Assembly (NCBI GenBank): GCA_018715775.1
Contig: DVKZ01000092.1
Coordinates: 1 to 64,000 of the forward strand
DNA length: 64,000 nucleotides
Direction: 5' to 3'
From: Candidatus Fimousia stercorigallinarum
GTDB lineage: Bacteria; Bacillota; Clostridia; Lachnospirales; Lachnospiraceae
In this document: piece by piece, positions 41,746-52,800 of the stretch
How the letters are laid out: each line of letters begins with the position of its first letter
Numbering within the stretch: the stretch's first letter is position 1
The notes under the pieces: model-generated
What the model saw: only the letters and a program-made list of their open reading frames with translations
Databases searched by the model: none
Told to the model about the DNA's origin: nothing
Made by a program: the position numbers and the translations under genes

Positions 41746-42759
41746 TTAGATTGGTTTGTTTTGTAATATTGTCAATATCTCTTCCTGCTGCAGTTCCTTC
41801 ATGTATGATTTTCCAGGTTCATCTACCCACACAGTGCTGATCGTTCCACCGGATGCTTTTTTATCCATTGTGGTCAGTTGATATACTTTCTGAATATCAA
41901 AATGAGCGGAAATCGGAAGACCCATGCGGATACAGATATTTTTTAACCGCTCTTTTACTTCGTTAGAAGTGATAAAGTAAAACATGCCCATAGTAACGGC
42001 TTCGCCATGCAGATAGGTATCCAGGTTATAATAAGATTCAATTCCGTGGCCGATCGTATGGCCGAAATTCAAAAGCTTACGCAGACCGGATTCTTTTTCA
42101 TCCTGTTGGACGATATCGCGTTTCATGCATAAAGAACGATAAATGATCTCTTCCAGGCTGGAATCAATATCGCCTTGTTCAAAAAGTTCAAATAATTCGG
42201 GATCCCGTATCAAACCCGCTTTAATGGCTTCTGCCAGTCCGTTGATCTTTTGTCTTTCAGGCAGAGTGGATAAAGTATCAAAATCGATCAAAACGAGTTT
42301 CGGTTGATAAAAGGCTCCGACAATATTCTTTACATTGCCTAAGTTGATCGCGGTTTTCCCGCCGATACTGCTGTCAATCTGGGAAAGTGTTGATGTCGGA
42401 ATTGACATATAGGCGATGCCGCGCATATAACTTGCCGCAACAAAACCACCGAGATCACCGATCACCCCTCCGCCAAGAGCTATGATCAGATCTTTTCGGC
42501 CCATATGAAATTCCAGACAGGCTGTCAGTACTTCTTCAAATACCGGGATGCTTTTACTGTTTTCCCCGCCAGGAACACGGTAAACCATCGAAGTCGGACA
42601 CTGCTCTTTTACGATGTTGATCCAAATATCCGGGATATTCTGGTCGGTCAGGATAAAGACTTTACGATCCAGACTAATATAAGAAGCAATTGAATGAATA
42701 CAGCCGCGTTCCAAAATAATGTCATATTCGTCATTCTTGGTTCGCATAGTCAACTTCAT
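41746..42759 (-). CDS. aroB: 3-dehydroquinate synthase
   Basis: ALGGGVIGDLGGFVAASYMRGI; PTSTLSQIDSSIGGKTAINLG. Confidence 0.97.
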   Translation of the reverse strand: MKLTMRTKNDEYDIILERGCIHSIASYISLDRKVFILTDQNIPDIWINIVKEQCPTSMVYRVPGGENSKSIPVFEEVLTACLEFHMGRKDLIIALGGGVIGDLGGFVAASYMRGIAYMSIPTSTLSQIDSSIGGKTAINLGNVKNIVGAFYQPKLVLIDFDTLSTLPERQKINGLAEAIKAGLIRDPELFELFEQGDIDSSLEEIIYRSLCMKRDIVQQDEKESGLRKLLNFGHTIGHGIESYYNLDTYLHGEAVTMGMFYFITSNEVKERLKNICIRMGLPISAHFDIQKVYQLTTMDKKASGGTISTVWVDEPGKSYMKELQQEEILTILQNKPI

Positions 42760-42803
42760 ACTATGTCACCTTCTTTTTGTTTGTTTGTGTTTGGTTTTCG
42801 CAT

Positions 42804-42824
42804 ACTAAAGTGTCACGCTTTAGT
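42804..42824. promoter_or_regulatory. 21-bp operator-like palindrome near the predicted aroB transcription start
   Basis: ACTAAAGTGTCACGCTTTAGT: 9 of 10 symmetric pairs complementary. Confidence 0.6.
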
Positions 42825-42835
42825 GTGTTAAAGTG

Positions 42836-42864
42836 ATTATAGTATGTCAGAGGAAAAATGTCAA
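42836..42864 (-). promoter_or_regulatory. Consensus sigma-A promoter for aroB-aroF
   Basis: Minus strand TTGACA-N17-TATAAT. Confidence 0.85.
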
Positions 42865-42894
42865 CATCCAAATCCAAATTATTTTCATATATAT

Positions 42895-42923
42895 TTGACA
42901 AAGAAAATAGGATGTCTTAAAAT
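42895..42923 (+). promoter_or_regulatory. Sigma-A promoter for T-box-proS
   Basis: TTGACA-N17-TAAAAT. Confidence 0.8.
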
Positions 42924-42927
42924 GGAG

Positions 42928-43169
42928 ATACTGACGATGAAAAGGATCAGTATATGGAAGGAACTGTTTTCAGAGAGGGAGCCCGGAGGTGTGAAGCTTC
43001 TAACAGGTCACCGTAGAACCTACCTTGGAGTCACTGTTCGAAAGAACGGCGCAGATCAGCGTTACGGATCGTTTGAGTGAATTTTGACGACTGACAGTCA
43101 AAATTAATCAGGGTGGTACCGCCGATATTTTCGGTCCCTTTTTGGGAATGAAGATAGCGGCGGTTTTTG
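42928..43169 (+). promoter_or_regulatory. T-box leader (Pro specificity proposed) with terminator, upstream of proS
   Basis: AGGGTGGTACCGCCG T-box at 43110-43123; specifier-like GAA-CCT-A at 43016-43022; terminator ACCGCCG...CGGCGGTTTTT. Confidence 0.93.
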
Positions 43170-43196
43170 TATCATGAAAAAACGGAGGATATTAGA

Positions 43197-44936
43197 ATGA
43201 AACTCAATCAATTAGTAAGTCAGAGATTTAAAGAAAGACCGGCGGACTGTGTAGTAGAAAGTCATGCATTGATGATCCGCGGCGGTTATATGAAATATGT
43301 TGGAAATGGTATTTTTTCAGAATTTCCGATTCTGAGAAGGATCACATCGAAGATCGAAGCAATCATCCGTGAAGAAATGAACCGGATTGACGGGCAGGAA
43401 GTTTTGTTTCCGGTTGTAATGCCGGCGGATTTGTGGGATCAGTCCGGACGATATGAAAGTGTCGGAAGCGAGTTGTTAAGATTTACCGACCGCAATAATT
43501 CCAGAATGGTGCTCGGAATGACGCATGAAGAGGCTGCTGTACATCTTGTGCGTGAATATGCGCAGTCCTATCAACAGTATCCATTTATGATCTATCAGAT
43601 CCAGAGAAAATTCCGTGATGAAGCCCGTCCTCGTGCCGGTATGATTCGTGTTCGGGAATTTACGATGAAAGATGCTTATTCTTTCCACACCTCCCAGGAA
43701 GATCTGGAAAAGTACTATGATAAATGTTATCAGGCATACAACCGAATTTTCCAGAAAGCCGGTGTACCAGAAGTCATTACAGTTGCTTCCGATTCCGGAA
43801 TGATGGGAGGAAGCGTGTCGCATGAATATATGCTTCTGACACCTGCGGGAGAAGATTCTATCGTTATCTGTGAAGACTGCGGCTATAAGGCAAATATGGA
43901 AGCGGCCCCAACAATTGTAGAAAATGTATTTGGTGAAACAGAAGAATTACAGTGCGTGGAAACGCCGGACTGCAAGACCATTGAAGATGTATGTGCATTT
44001 TTGCAGAAGCCGGTTGAAAATTCATGTAAAGCGGTTGTATATCAGAGAAATATGGACGATACATTTGTGGTTGCTTTTGTCCGCGGAGATTATGAGATCA
44101 ATGAAACAAAACTCCGCAATCTGGTCGGTGAAGAGATTCATGCGGCTGAAATTACGGAAGATTCTCCTCTCGTTGCCGGATACATTGGTCCATATAGCAT
44201 TTCTGATAAAGTGACTTATTATATTGATGAGTCCCTGAGAGGAATCGGAAGTCTGGTTGCCGGTGCCAATAAAGAAGGTTACCACTATACCGGACTGAAT
44301 CTGGAAAGAGAACTGGGAACAGTGGAATACGTAGATGTTTCCAAAATTCAGGAAGGCGGGATCTGCCCTTGCTGCGGCAAGAAGACGATCACGATCAAAC
44401 GAGGCATTGAAGTTGGTAATATCTTCCAACTTGGAACAAAATATACGGAGAGCATGGGCATGCTTTATACAGATAAAGATGGAAAAACGCATCATCCGAT
44501 TATGGGATGCTATGGTATCGGCGTCGGACGTCTGGCAGCCTCTGTATGTGAAGAAAGACATGATGAATACGGACCGATCTGGCCAATCTCTATTGCGCCA
44601 TGGGAGGTGCAGTTATGCTGTCTGCGTGCAGATAATGCAGAAGTAAAAGAAGTTGCGGACGGACTGTATGATCAGCTGCAAAAAGCAGGAGTGGAAGTCA
44701 TTTACGACGACAGAAATGTTCGTCCGGGTGAAATGTTTGCGGATGCTGATCTGCTTGGTGTGCCGATCCGTGTCGTTGTCAGTCCTCGGAACCTGAAAAA
44801 CGGCTGTATTGAAATTTCCACAAGAGATAAATCCGTAAAAGAAATGATTGCATTAGAAGATGCGTTCGCATATGTAACAGATCTGAAAGAAAAATTATTT
44901 GCAGAGATCAATGAGAAGGTAGAAGAATATAAATAA
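43197..44936 (+). CDS. proS: Prolyl-tRNA synthetase
   Basis: MKLNQLVSQRFKERPADCVVESHALMIRGGYM; YQIQRKFRDEARPRAGMIRVREFTMKDAYSFH. Confidence 0.97.
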   Translation: MKLNQLVSQRFKERPADCVVESHALMIRGGYMKYVGNGIFSEFPILRRITSKIEAIIREEMNRIDGQEVLFPVVMPADLWDQSGRYESVGSELLRFTDRNNSRMVLGMTHEEAAVHLVREYAQSYQQYPFMIYQIQRKFRDEARPRAGMIRVREFTMKDAYSFHTSQEDLEKYYDKCYQAYNRIFQKAGVPEVITVASDSGMMGGSVSHEYMLLTPAGEDSIVICEDCGYKANMEAAPTIVENVFGETEELQCVETPDCKTIEDVCAFLQKPVENSCKAVVYQRNMDDTFVVAFVRGDYEINETKLRNLVGEEIHAAEITEDSPLVAGYIGPYSISDKVTYYIDESLRGIGSLVAGANKEGYHYTGLNLERELGTVEYVDVSKIQEGGICPCCGKKTITIKRGIEVGNIFQLGTKYTESMGMLYTDKDGKTHHPIMGCYGIGVGRLAASVCEERHDEYGPIWPISIAPWEVQLCCLRADNAEVKEVADGLYDQLQKAGVEVIYDDRNVRPGEMFADADLLGVPIRVVVSPRNLKNGCIEISTRDKSVKEMIALEDAFAYVTDLKEKLFAEINEKVEEYK

Positions 44937-44970
44937 TAAAGCGGAAGAATGCCGGAAAGGAGAGCGGAAG

Positions 44971-46314
44971 ATGAAAATTCACATGCCGGATAATGCAAGG
45001 TATATAATCGATAGATTAACAGAACATGGATATGAAGCATACATTGTCGGTGGCTGTGTGCGGGATTCTTTGCTGGGAAATGAACCAAAGGACTGGGATA
45101 TTACAACTTCAGCATCTCCTTTCGAAGTAAAAGCGCTGTTTTCCCATACGGTGGATACGGGACTCCAGCATGGCACGGTAACGGTATTAAGAGATGGGGA
45201 ACCGTATGAGGTAACGACCTACCGCGTCGATGGAAAATATGAAGATCACAGGCGCCCTTCGGAAGTTACCTTTACGAAATCCTTGGAAGAGGATGTCCTT
45301 AGAAGGGATTTTACGATCAATGCGATGGCATACAATGATGAAGAGGGATTGATCGATCTGCATGGCGGTGCAGAAGACTTGAAAAATGGGGTGATCCGAT
45401 GTGTAGGAACGGCTGCTCAGCGCTTTGATGAAGATGCGCTCCGGATCCTCCGCGCGCTTCGATTTGCGGCGCGATTTGATTTTCAGATCGAGGATACTAC
45501 GAAACAGGCGATGATCGGGAAAAGGAGCTTTTTAAAGGACATCAGTGCGGAAAGGATCCGGGAAGAATTGACAAAGATCCTCATTTCTGATCATCCGGAA
45601 ATATTATTGACAGCATATGAGATGGGAATTACAAAGATCATTCTTCCGGAATGGGACCGGATGCTGGAAACAGAGCAACACAATCCCCATCATAAATATT
45701 CTGTCGGAATCCATACGCTGAAAGGGATTCAGCATGTTCCGCCAACCGTCGTTTACCGGTACGCAATGCTGCTTCATGATACCGGAAAACCGGATTGCAA
45801 GACGACCGATGAAGAAGGAGTGGATCATTTTAAAAAGCATCCTCTAAGGAGCAGGGAGATTGCCAGAGATGTGATGCATCGGCTGAAGTTCGATAATGAT
45901 ACTTTGAAAAAGGTGTTAACGCTTGTTGCCTGGCACGACTGGAGATTTATGTCGAAGAAGGAAGTCAATAAAAGAGCCGTCCGCCGTCTGGCAAACCGGA
46001 TCGGTGTGGATTCCTGTTATCAGTTGTTTGAAATACAGAGAGCTGATATTCTGGCACAGAGTGAGTATCAGAAGGAAGAAAAGCTGGAAATCCTTACTAT
46101 GACGCATTCTCTTCTGGATGAGATCGTCGCGTCCGGAGACTGTCTGACGCTGAAGGATCTGAGGGTAAATGGGAAAGACCTGATTGCACTCGGAGTCTCT
46201 CAGGGAAAGGAAATCGGCCGTATTTTAAACACTTTGCTTGCAATGGTGCTGGAACAGCCGGAATTGAATCAGCGTGATGTTCTTCTCAAAAAAGCGAAAG
46301 AAGAAATCAAGTAG
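44971..46314 (+). CDS. cca: CCA tRNA nucleotidyltransferase
   Basis: AYIVGGCVRDSLLGNEPKDWDITTSA; RRDFTINAMAY; RILRALRFAARF; HD domain. Confidence 0.95.
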   Translation: MKIHMPDNARYIIDRLTEHGYEAYIVGGCVRDSLLGNEPKDWDITTSASPFEVKALFSHTVDTGLQHGTVTVLRDGEPYEVTTYRVDGKYEDHRRPSEVTFTKSLEEDVLRRDFTINAMAYNDEEGLIDLHGGAEDLKNGVIRCVGTAAQRFDEDALRILRALRFAARFDFQIEDTTKQAMIGKRSFLKDISAERIREELTKILISDHPEILLTAYEMGITKIILPEWDRMLETEQHNPHHKYSVGIHTLKGIQHVPPTVVYRYAMLLHDTGKPDCKTTDEEGVDHFKKHPLRSREIARDVMHRLKFDNDTLKKVLTLVAWHDWRFMSKKEVNKRAVRRLANRIGVDSCYQLFEIQRADILAQSEYQKEEKLEILTMTHSLLDEIVASGDCLTLKDLRVNGKDLIALGVSQGKEIGRILNTLLAMVLEQPELNQRDVLLKKAKEEIK

Positions 46315-46323
46315 AAGGAATGT

Positions 46324-46360
46324 CCCACAGGAACGTTTGTAAAAATAACGTTTCTGTGGG
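46324..46360 (+). terminator. Rho-independent terminator
   Basis: CCCACAGGAACGTT...AACGTTTCTGTGGGTTGTTTT. Confidence 0.85.
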
Positions 46361-46365
46361 TTGTT

Positions 46366-47145
46366 TTATTGTACAGGGAATTCCGGCATATGTTTTCGAT
46401 ACCAAAGTGGGAGAAGATTGCGCTGGCAAACAGGATTCTGCCGCTCTTTGATCGCAATGGAATCGAAAAAAATTCTCCAAAGATCCGTAAATGGATCATC
46501 CGGCGGCTTAGAAAGGCGCTCTGTTTCTTCAGGGGTCAAAGAAGTCAGATAGTATTCGGTATCGCAGGGATGAACGACCGCAGTCATGCGGCGCAGATCA
46601 ATGATCATCCAGTTTTCGGAAGGCATCCGGTCTGCAAAATGTGGTGCGATCAGCGTCAGAACATCGCATTTTGGCTCGATACAGCCGACCAGCACGTTAT
46701 GTTCCATGTTGGAAAAGCGGATAAATTCCCGATGAGAATGTGCTTCATTCGAAGTCTTTCTTGCCAGTTCCATAAGTCTCATGACTGGCGGTTCCTGTAA
46801 AAATCCGGTGACAGCAGATCCGTAGTGAAATCCGATGACAAGAAAACGATAAATCGCATCAAGCTTATCTTCTTCATCGGACATGGCTGCCTGATAGACC
46901 ATACGGTATGCGTGGGATGAAATTTTCCGGCAGATCGAGCGGATTACGCTTTGCGTCTTTCGCCGGTCCGCTTCAATATGGCGGTAGGTACAAAATAATT
47001 CCAGATTACCGACTGGTTCCGTCATAAGGCGGATGTTCGAATGTCCGAGCCTGGCAGCCCAGGCATCGTAAATACACGTCATCATAGCATCAAACTCATT
47101 CCGACACGTAAAAACAGTTGTTGCATGAATAACAGGTTCTAACAT
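46366..47145 (-). CDS. TIGR03915-type/DUF4130-like putative DNA repair partner protein
   Basis: Adjacent to the rSAM gene; HSHREFIRFSNMEHNVLVGCIEPKCDVLTLIAPHFADRMPSENWMIIDLRR; start placed at ATG behind GAGGTG. Confidence 0.8.
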   Translation of the reverse strand: MLEPVIHATTVFTCRNEFDAMMTCIYDAWAARLGHSNIRLMTEPVGNLELFCTYRHIEADRRKTQSVIRSICRKISSHAYRMVYQAAMSDEEDKLDAIYRFLVIGFHYGSAVTGFLQEPPVMRLMELARKTSNEAHSHREFIRFSNMEHNVLVGCIEPKCDVLTLIAPHFADRMPSENWMIIDLRRMTAVVHPCDTEYYLTSLTPEETERLSKPPDDPFTDLWRIFFDSIAIKERQNPVCQRNLLPLWYRKHMPEFPVQ

Positions 47146-47168
47146 AATGGCACCTCGTAATGTTGAAT

Positions 47169-48659
47169 TTATAATTGTCCCAGACATGATTTCTGAGCAT
47201 CTTCCAAAGTTGAATCCTTGTGAAAATGAAAATCATCGAATAACGACAGCTGGCGGTAAGTCTGAGGATGTTCGATATCCCAGTTTTGTCTGCTTTCTTC
47301 TCCGAGCAGCTGTCTTGTAATGAAATCCTCATGGATTGGAATGGAGTACATCATCCGTCCCCCGCATGTAATGAAATACTTAGCCCGCTTCAGTACGACG
47401 CCGATCTTCTTTAAATGAGAAAAATCAAGGCTGCTCTGTCTTCTCGCTTTGATAATCCTCATGGCGGATCTGGTACCGAGTCCCGGCACACGAAGCAGCG
47501 TTGCATAATCTGCAGTGTTGATTTCAACCGGAAATTGTTCCAGATGCCGGAGCGCCCAGTCGCACTTTGGATCGAGCAGGATATTAAAATTGGGATGCTC
47601 TTCGTTTAACAACTCCTGTGCATGAAAGCCATAAAATCGAAGCAGCCAGTCCGCCTGATATAAGCGATGTTCCCTCAGAAGAGGAGGAGCAGTTCCGGGA
47701 GCCGGAAGTGCCCGGTCTTCATTCAGAGAAACATAAGCAGAAAAGAATACTCTCTTTAAATCAAACTGCTGATATAGATTTTGGGTGGCCGTCAGGAGTT
47801 GGAGATCACTTTCGCCAGAAGCACCGATGATCATCTGCGTACTCTGCCCGGCAGGAACAAAAGAGGGCTGTTCCTGTCCGGAGATTGGAGGGACGGCAGA
47901 AATTCCGATGGACGCTTGTGCTTGGAGCTGTTTATACGGATTATCTTTAAAAATGGTATGGCGAAGATAACGGTTTCCGGAGGAACGTTCCATCTGTGGG
48001 GATTTTCCTGTCAGCAAACGGTGTTCGATAATCCCGTCTCGGATATGACGGATCGGGCGGATCAGGTTTTCCGGTTTTTTATGTGGAGCAAGTTTCTTCA
48101 GGCTGTCGGTGGTCGGCAGTTCCAGATTCACGCTCATGCGGTCTGCCAGATAACCGGTCTTTGTAATCAGCTCTTCGGAGGCTCCCGGAATGGCTTTTAC
48201 ATGAATATAACCATGAAAGCGGTAAAACGTCCGAAGCAGATGGAGCGTGCGGTAAATCTGTTCCATCGTGTAGTCGGGGCTCTTTACGATGCCGGAACTT
48301 AAAAACAGGCCTTCAATATAATTTCTTCGATAAAACTCGATCACAAGCGTGCAGATCTCTTCCGGCGTGAACATCGTACGCATCTGGTCATTGCTGGAAC
48401 GGTTTAAGCAGTACTTGCAGTCATAAATGCATTCATTACTCAGTAAGATCTTCAACAGGGAAATGCATCTTCCGTCGGAAGAGAAGCTGTGGCAGATGCC
48501 GGCGGAATCGGCGTTTCCGAGAAAACCCTTTTTGCCGCGGCGGTCAGAACCGCTGGATGTGCAGGCAACATCATACTTGGCGGCATCGGATAATATCATT
48601 AATTTTTCTTGTAAAGATAAATCAGAAGTCATCGTATTCATTAAATCATCTCCGAACAT
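47169..48659 (-). CDS. Putative DNA modification/repair radical SAM protein (TIGR03916-like)
   Basis: LKILLSNECIYDCKYCLNRSSND CxxxCxxC; helix-hairpin-helix YATLLRVPGLGTRSAMRIIKARR. Confidence 0.9.
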   Translation of the reverse strand: MFGDDLMNTMTSDLSLQEKLMILSDAAKYDVACTSSGSDRRGKKGFLGNADSAGICHSFSSDGRCISLLKILLSNECIYDCKYCLNRSSNDQMRTMFTPEEICTLVIEFYRRNYIEGLFLSSGIVKSPDYTMEQIYRTLHLLRTFYRFHGYIHVKAIPGASEELITKTGYLADRMSVNLELPTTDSLKKLAPHKKPENLIRPIRHIRDGIIEHRLLTGKSPQMERSSGNRYLRHTIFKDNPYKQLQAQASIGISAVPPISGQEQPSFVPAGQSTQMIIGASGESDLQLLTATQNLYQQFDLKRVFFSAYVSLNEDRALPAPGTAPPLLREHRLYQADWLLRFYGFHAQELLNEEHPNFNILLDPKCDWALRHLEQFPVEINTADYATLLRVPGLGTRSAMRIIKARRQSSLDFSHLKKIGVVLKRAKYFITCGGRMMYSIPIHEDFITRQLLGEESRQNWDIEHPQTYRQLSLFDDFHFHKDSTLEDAQKSCLGQL

Positions 48660-48801
48660 ATGTTTGATATTATCTTATCACAAGAAGGAAGAAGATGCAA
48701 GAGAAAAAACAAACAAATGTTCGAACGCTTGTATTGCGCGGGGATGAAAAAATATGCTATAATCATTTCAACAAATTTGAGAGAACGAAAGGTGAAAATG
48801 C

Positions 48802-49785
48802 ATGAAGACGATCAACGAACATATAAAAAAGCAGGAATTTGTTTCGTTCTATCTCTTGTATGGCGAAGAAGATTATTTAAAAAAACAGATGAAGGAACGT
48901 CTGGTCAACGCTCTCGTACAGGATGGGGATACGATGAACCTTACGAGTTTTGAAGGAAAGAAAGTGGATAAGGAAGAAATTCTTGATCTTTCCGAAACGC
49001 TTCCATTTTTCAGTCCCCGCAGGGTGATCGTACTGGAAGATACGGAGCTGGGAAAAAAGTGTGACGAGCTATTTTTAAAAAGACTTGAGACGCTGCCGGA
49101 TACGACGGTTATGATCTTTATGGAAAAGAGCATTGATAAACGCTCTAAGATCTATAAATTTATCAAGAAGAATGGGTATGCGGCGGAGATGAAGATCCAG
49201 GATGAAAAGCAGCTCATGCAGTGGATTGCATCTATTTTAAAGAAAGAAGGAAAAGCGGTCACAAATGCAAATGCAGCATATTTTCTTCATAAAGTGGGAA
49301 CGGAGATGAATCAGATCCGAAATGAACTGGAAAAGCTGATCATCTATACGGCCGGTAGAAAAGAGATTACGCGCAAAGACATAGATGCGGTCTGTTCAGA
49401 GGAGATTACCGGTAAGATTTTTGATATGCTGGAAGCAATCGGACTCAGGCAGCAGAAAAAGGCGCTAAATCTCTATTATGAGCTTCTGGAATTGAAGGAA
49501 CCGCCGCTCAGGATCCTGGCACTTCTCGTACGGCAGTGCAATCAACTGATCCTTGTAAAATCAATGAGCGCAAAAGGCATGCAGAACCGGGAGATTGGAA
49601 AGGCAGCAGGTATCCATCCCTTTGTCGTAGGAAAACTTCAGAAGCAGACGAGAAATTTTTCGATTGACCAGTTAAAACATATGGTGCGGGCATGCGGAGA
49701 GATGGATGAAGGGATCAAGACGGGAAGATACGTGGATCGTATAGGAATCGAACTGTTGATCGTGGATTTTTCTGCTGCAGTCTGA
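48802..49785 (+). CDS. holA: DNA polymerase III delta subunit
   Basis: FYLLYGEEDYLKKQMKERLV...NQIRNELEKLIIYTAGRKEIT...EPPLRILALLVRQCNQLI. Confidence 0.93.
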   Translation: MKTINEHIKKQEFVSFYLLYGEEDYLKKQMKERLVNALVQDGDTMNLTSFEGKKVDKEEILDLSETLPFFSPRRVIVLEDTELGKKCDELFLKRLETLPDTTVMIFMEKSIDKRSKIYKFIKKNGYAAEMKIQDEKQLMQWIASILKKEGKAVTNANAAYFLHKVGTEMNQIRNELEKLIIYTAGRKEITRKDIDAVCSEEITGKIFDMLEAIGLRQQKKALNLYYELLELKEPPLRILALLVRQCNQLILVKSMSAKGMQNREIGKAAGIHPFVVGKLQKQTRNFSIDQLKHMVRACGEMDEGIKTGRYVDRIGIELLIVDFSAAV

Positions 49786-49826
49786 GGGTCGGATCATGGA
49801 AAAAGCAGAATGGCGGTGAAAAAAAG

Positions 49827-52800
49827 ATGATATGGGATATTTTAGGTATTTCTCCGACAACGGAGGAAGAAGTGATAAAAACAGCATACAGAACAAAATT
49901 GGTGAATGTCAATCCTGAAGACGATCCGGAAGGGTTTAAACAGCTGCGCCAGGCGTACGAACAGGCATGTGCGTGGGCACAGGAAGAAAAAAAGGGAAAA
50001 GGTCCATTAGAGCAATGGATATATGAGGTGGAACAGGTATATGCCGATTTTTACCGCAGGATCGACGAAGAGGAATGGGATGATCTGTTTGACAATGCGG
50101 TCTGCACGGATCTGGATACATTTGAAGAAGCTAGAATTTTGATCCTCCATTTTCTGATGGGACATTATTTTGTCCCGGGCTTTGTTTGGAAAAAGGCATG
50201 GGATGTCTTTGAGATTGACGAGGACCGCGACATGCTGCGGGAAAAAGTTTCGAACGATTTTATCGTCTATATGGAATTTTGCGCACAGGAAAAAGAATAT
50301 TTTGATTATCAGCTTTATGAAGGACCGCCGGATGCCGATTATGACAGTTATATAAAAAAACTATATGTATTTCGGTCGCTGATTGATCAGGAGCGGATGG
50401 AAGAGGCCGGATCGCTTGCAGCAGAGGTGAGAGCTTCGGAGATTTTTCATCCATACGCGAAGGCGGAGCTGATTCGTTATTATTTGTATGCGGGCGTCGA
50501 AGATTGGAAGCCATTATGGCGGGAATTGCAGGACGAGCTCTATGATGATCCGGTTTTAACGGAAATTACCGGCGAGATCCTGATGGAAGAAGGAGATTTT
50601 GAAAAAGCCAGGGAACAGTTTTTGGGTGTTCTGGAAGAGAAGCATACTGCTGTTTATGCAAGCAGAAAGCTTGTGGAATTATATCAAAAGACAGGGGAAT
50701 ATGAAGAAGGGAAAAAGATCTGTCTGAAAGTACTGGATGGAAAGTTTCCGGATGAGAAAATCTGTCAGGAGATGCTCGTGATCAATGAGAAGCTGATCGA
50801 ACAGTGGAAAGATAAAAAAGAGAGACAATTGGATCTTGCCTGGTGTTATTATCAAAATCAGAATTTTGAAGACTGCCTTGCTGTACTGCGTAAAATGAAG
50901 CCGGAAGGGGATGTGGCATTTGATTACTATAATCTTATGGCGCGGATTCTATTAGAAACAGGCAATTTTGAAGAAGGGCTTCAGATGACAAAGATCTGGA
51001 TTTCGAATATAGAACATCTGACCGGCAAAGAAAAAGATTATGACAGAAAGAAGAAGCGATATGGATTTGCGCATTTTATTGCATCTATGCATTGTCTGGA
51101 ACTTGGTATGTCAGAATCGTGTGAAGCGTATTTGAAACGGTCTCTGGAGTTGGACAAAGACTGGACCGATCTGTTGATGTATCGGGAACGGCGGATGTCT
51201 TCTTTTTTAAAGAGAAAAGAGTATGAAGAATGTATCCGGGAAGCAAACAGAGCGATTGAGGAGAGTGAATTTTTTTATCCGGCTTATATCTATCGTCAGG
51301 AAGCCAACTATCATCTTTACCGCATCCAGCAGGTGATCGATGACTTCTATCGTGCCATCGAAATTGATCCGGTGCAGGGAAAACCATATGTGACGGCAGT
51401 AAAAATGCTGCTGGAATTAAATCTGACCGAGGATGTGGAAAAAATTCTGGAAATCGGAAAACATCATCATGTAGAAGATCCGGAATTCAGGTTTTATTTA
51501 TTGGACCATGCAGTATTGCAGGAAAAGCAGCCGGAATCCATGGCAAAACTGGCACAGAAGATGGAAACCATGATGCCGCAGCTGTCCGAAGACAGCGGTC
51601 CTTTCTGTTATCGTCTCGGATTGATCTTTGGCAGGCTGGAAGAAGAACTTCCGGGCAGGAATTATATTAGGACGGCCTTGAAATACGCACAGGAAGCAGT
51701 GGAGAATCATCCGGATGTGATCGAATATGAATGGCTGTTGGCAGATTTGTATAAGAAAAATAGAAATTTTGAGCAGGCGGTCATTTTTTATAAGAAGATT
51801 CTGCAAAAGGATCATACGCTGTATGATGCCTGGATCGATCTCGGATATACCTATGATGAATGTGGGAAAACAGATCAGGCAATTGATGCATTGGAACGGG
51901 CAGCAGAATCTGCCGATCGGCATCCGTATGTGCATAACAGCCTGATGAATCTTTATTTGAAACGGTTTGAAAAGACAAGAGAACGGTCTGATTTTGACCG
52001 GGGGCTTTGGCATGCGGACAGGCAGCTGGAAATTGTAGAAAATGATTATTATTACAGAGAACGGGCCTATTTTTATCTGGAAGATATGCAGTTGGAACCG
52101 GCTCTTGCGGATATTATAAAATCCTATGAACAAAATCCGGAGGATTTGTATGCATTGAGCAGTATGGGATATATTTATTGTCTGCTCGGCGAATATAAAA
52201 AGGCAATCGAGTATTATACTTTGGCAGAAAAAAAGACAGAGACATCAGAGCAGCAGTTTTCGCTGTACCGATGGTGGGGACCGATTTATGAAAGAGACGG
52301 GCAGTTTGAAAAAGCGCTGAGCTGTTATATGAGATGCCTGATGGTCCGGCCGGATTCTCTGGATGCGCTGGAACAGGCGGCAAATATCTTTATGCGCCGG
52401 AATCAGTATGCAGAAGCAGCACGGTATTACGAAAAAGTGATGATGCGGAAAAAGAGAGGCAAGGCCGATCTGATGATCAAGACCGCTAAAGCGTTGCATT
52501 ATGCGAAAAACCGGTTAAAAGAGAAAAAAATACTCAAACAAGTGGAACTGAATTTTGGGCATATACCGGAAGTGAAGTGTCAGCTGGGTGATTACTATCT
52601 GGATGAGAAGCAGGATCTGAAGAAAGCCTACCGGTGTTATATGGATGCGTGCGGATATGATCTGGAAAAGCCATATATTCGTCTTGTTGAAGTATACAGT
52701 CGAATGGGAAAAACGGAAGATGCCATAAAGATGCGACGTCTCGCAGAAAAGAAAATAAAGGAAATTTACGGTTCCATCGGGGATTATTTTCGCATAAAGG

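Noticed and set aside
42844-43080. ORF of 78 aa upstream of proS
   Set aside because: It lies in the T-box leader; the RNA motif explains the sequence and no RBS or family match was seen.
46369-48302. Plus-strand ORFs of 61-173 aa opposite the radical SAM pair
   Set aside because: Antisense shadows; the minus-strand frames carry recognisable motifs.
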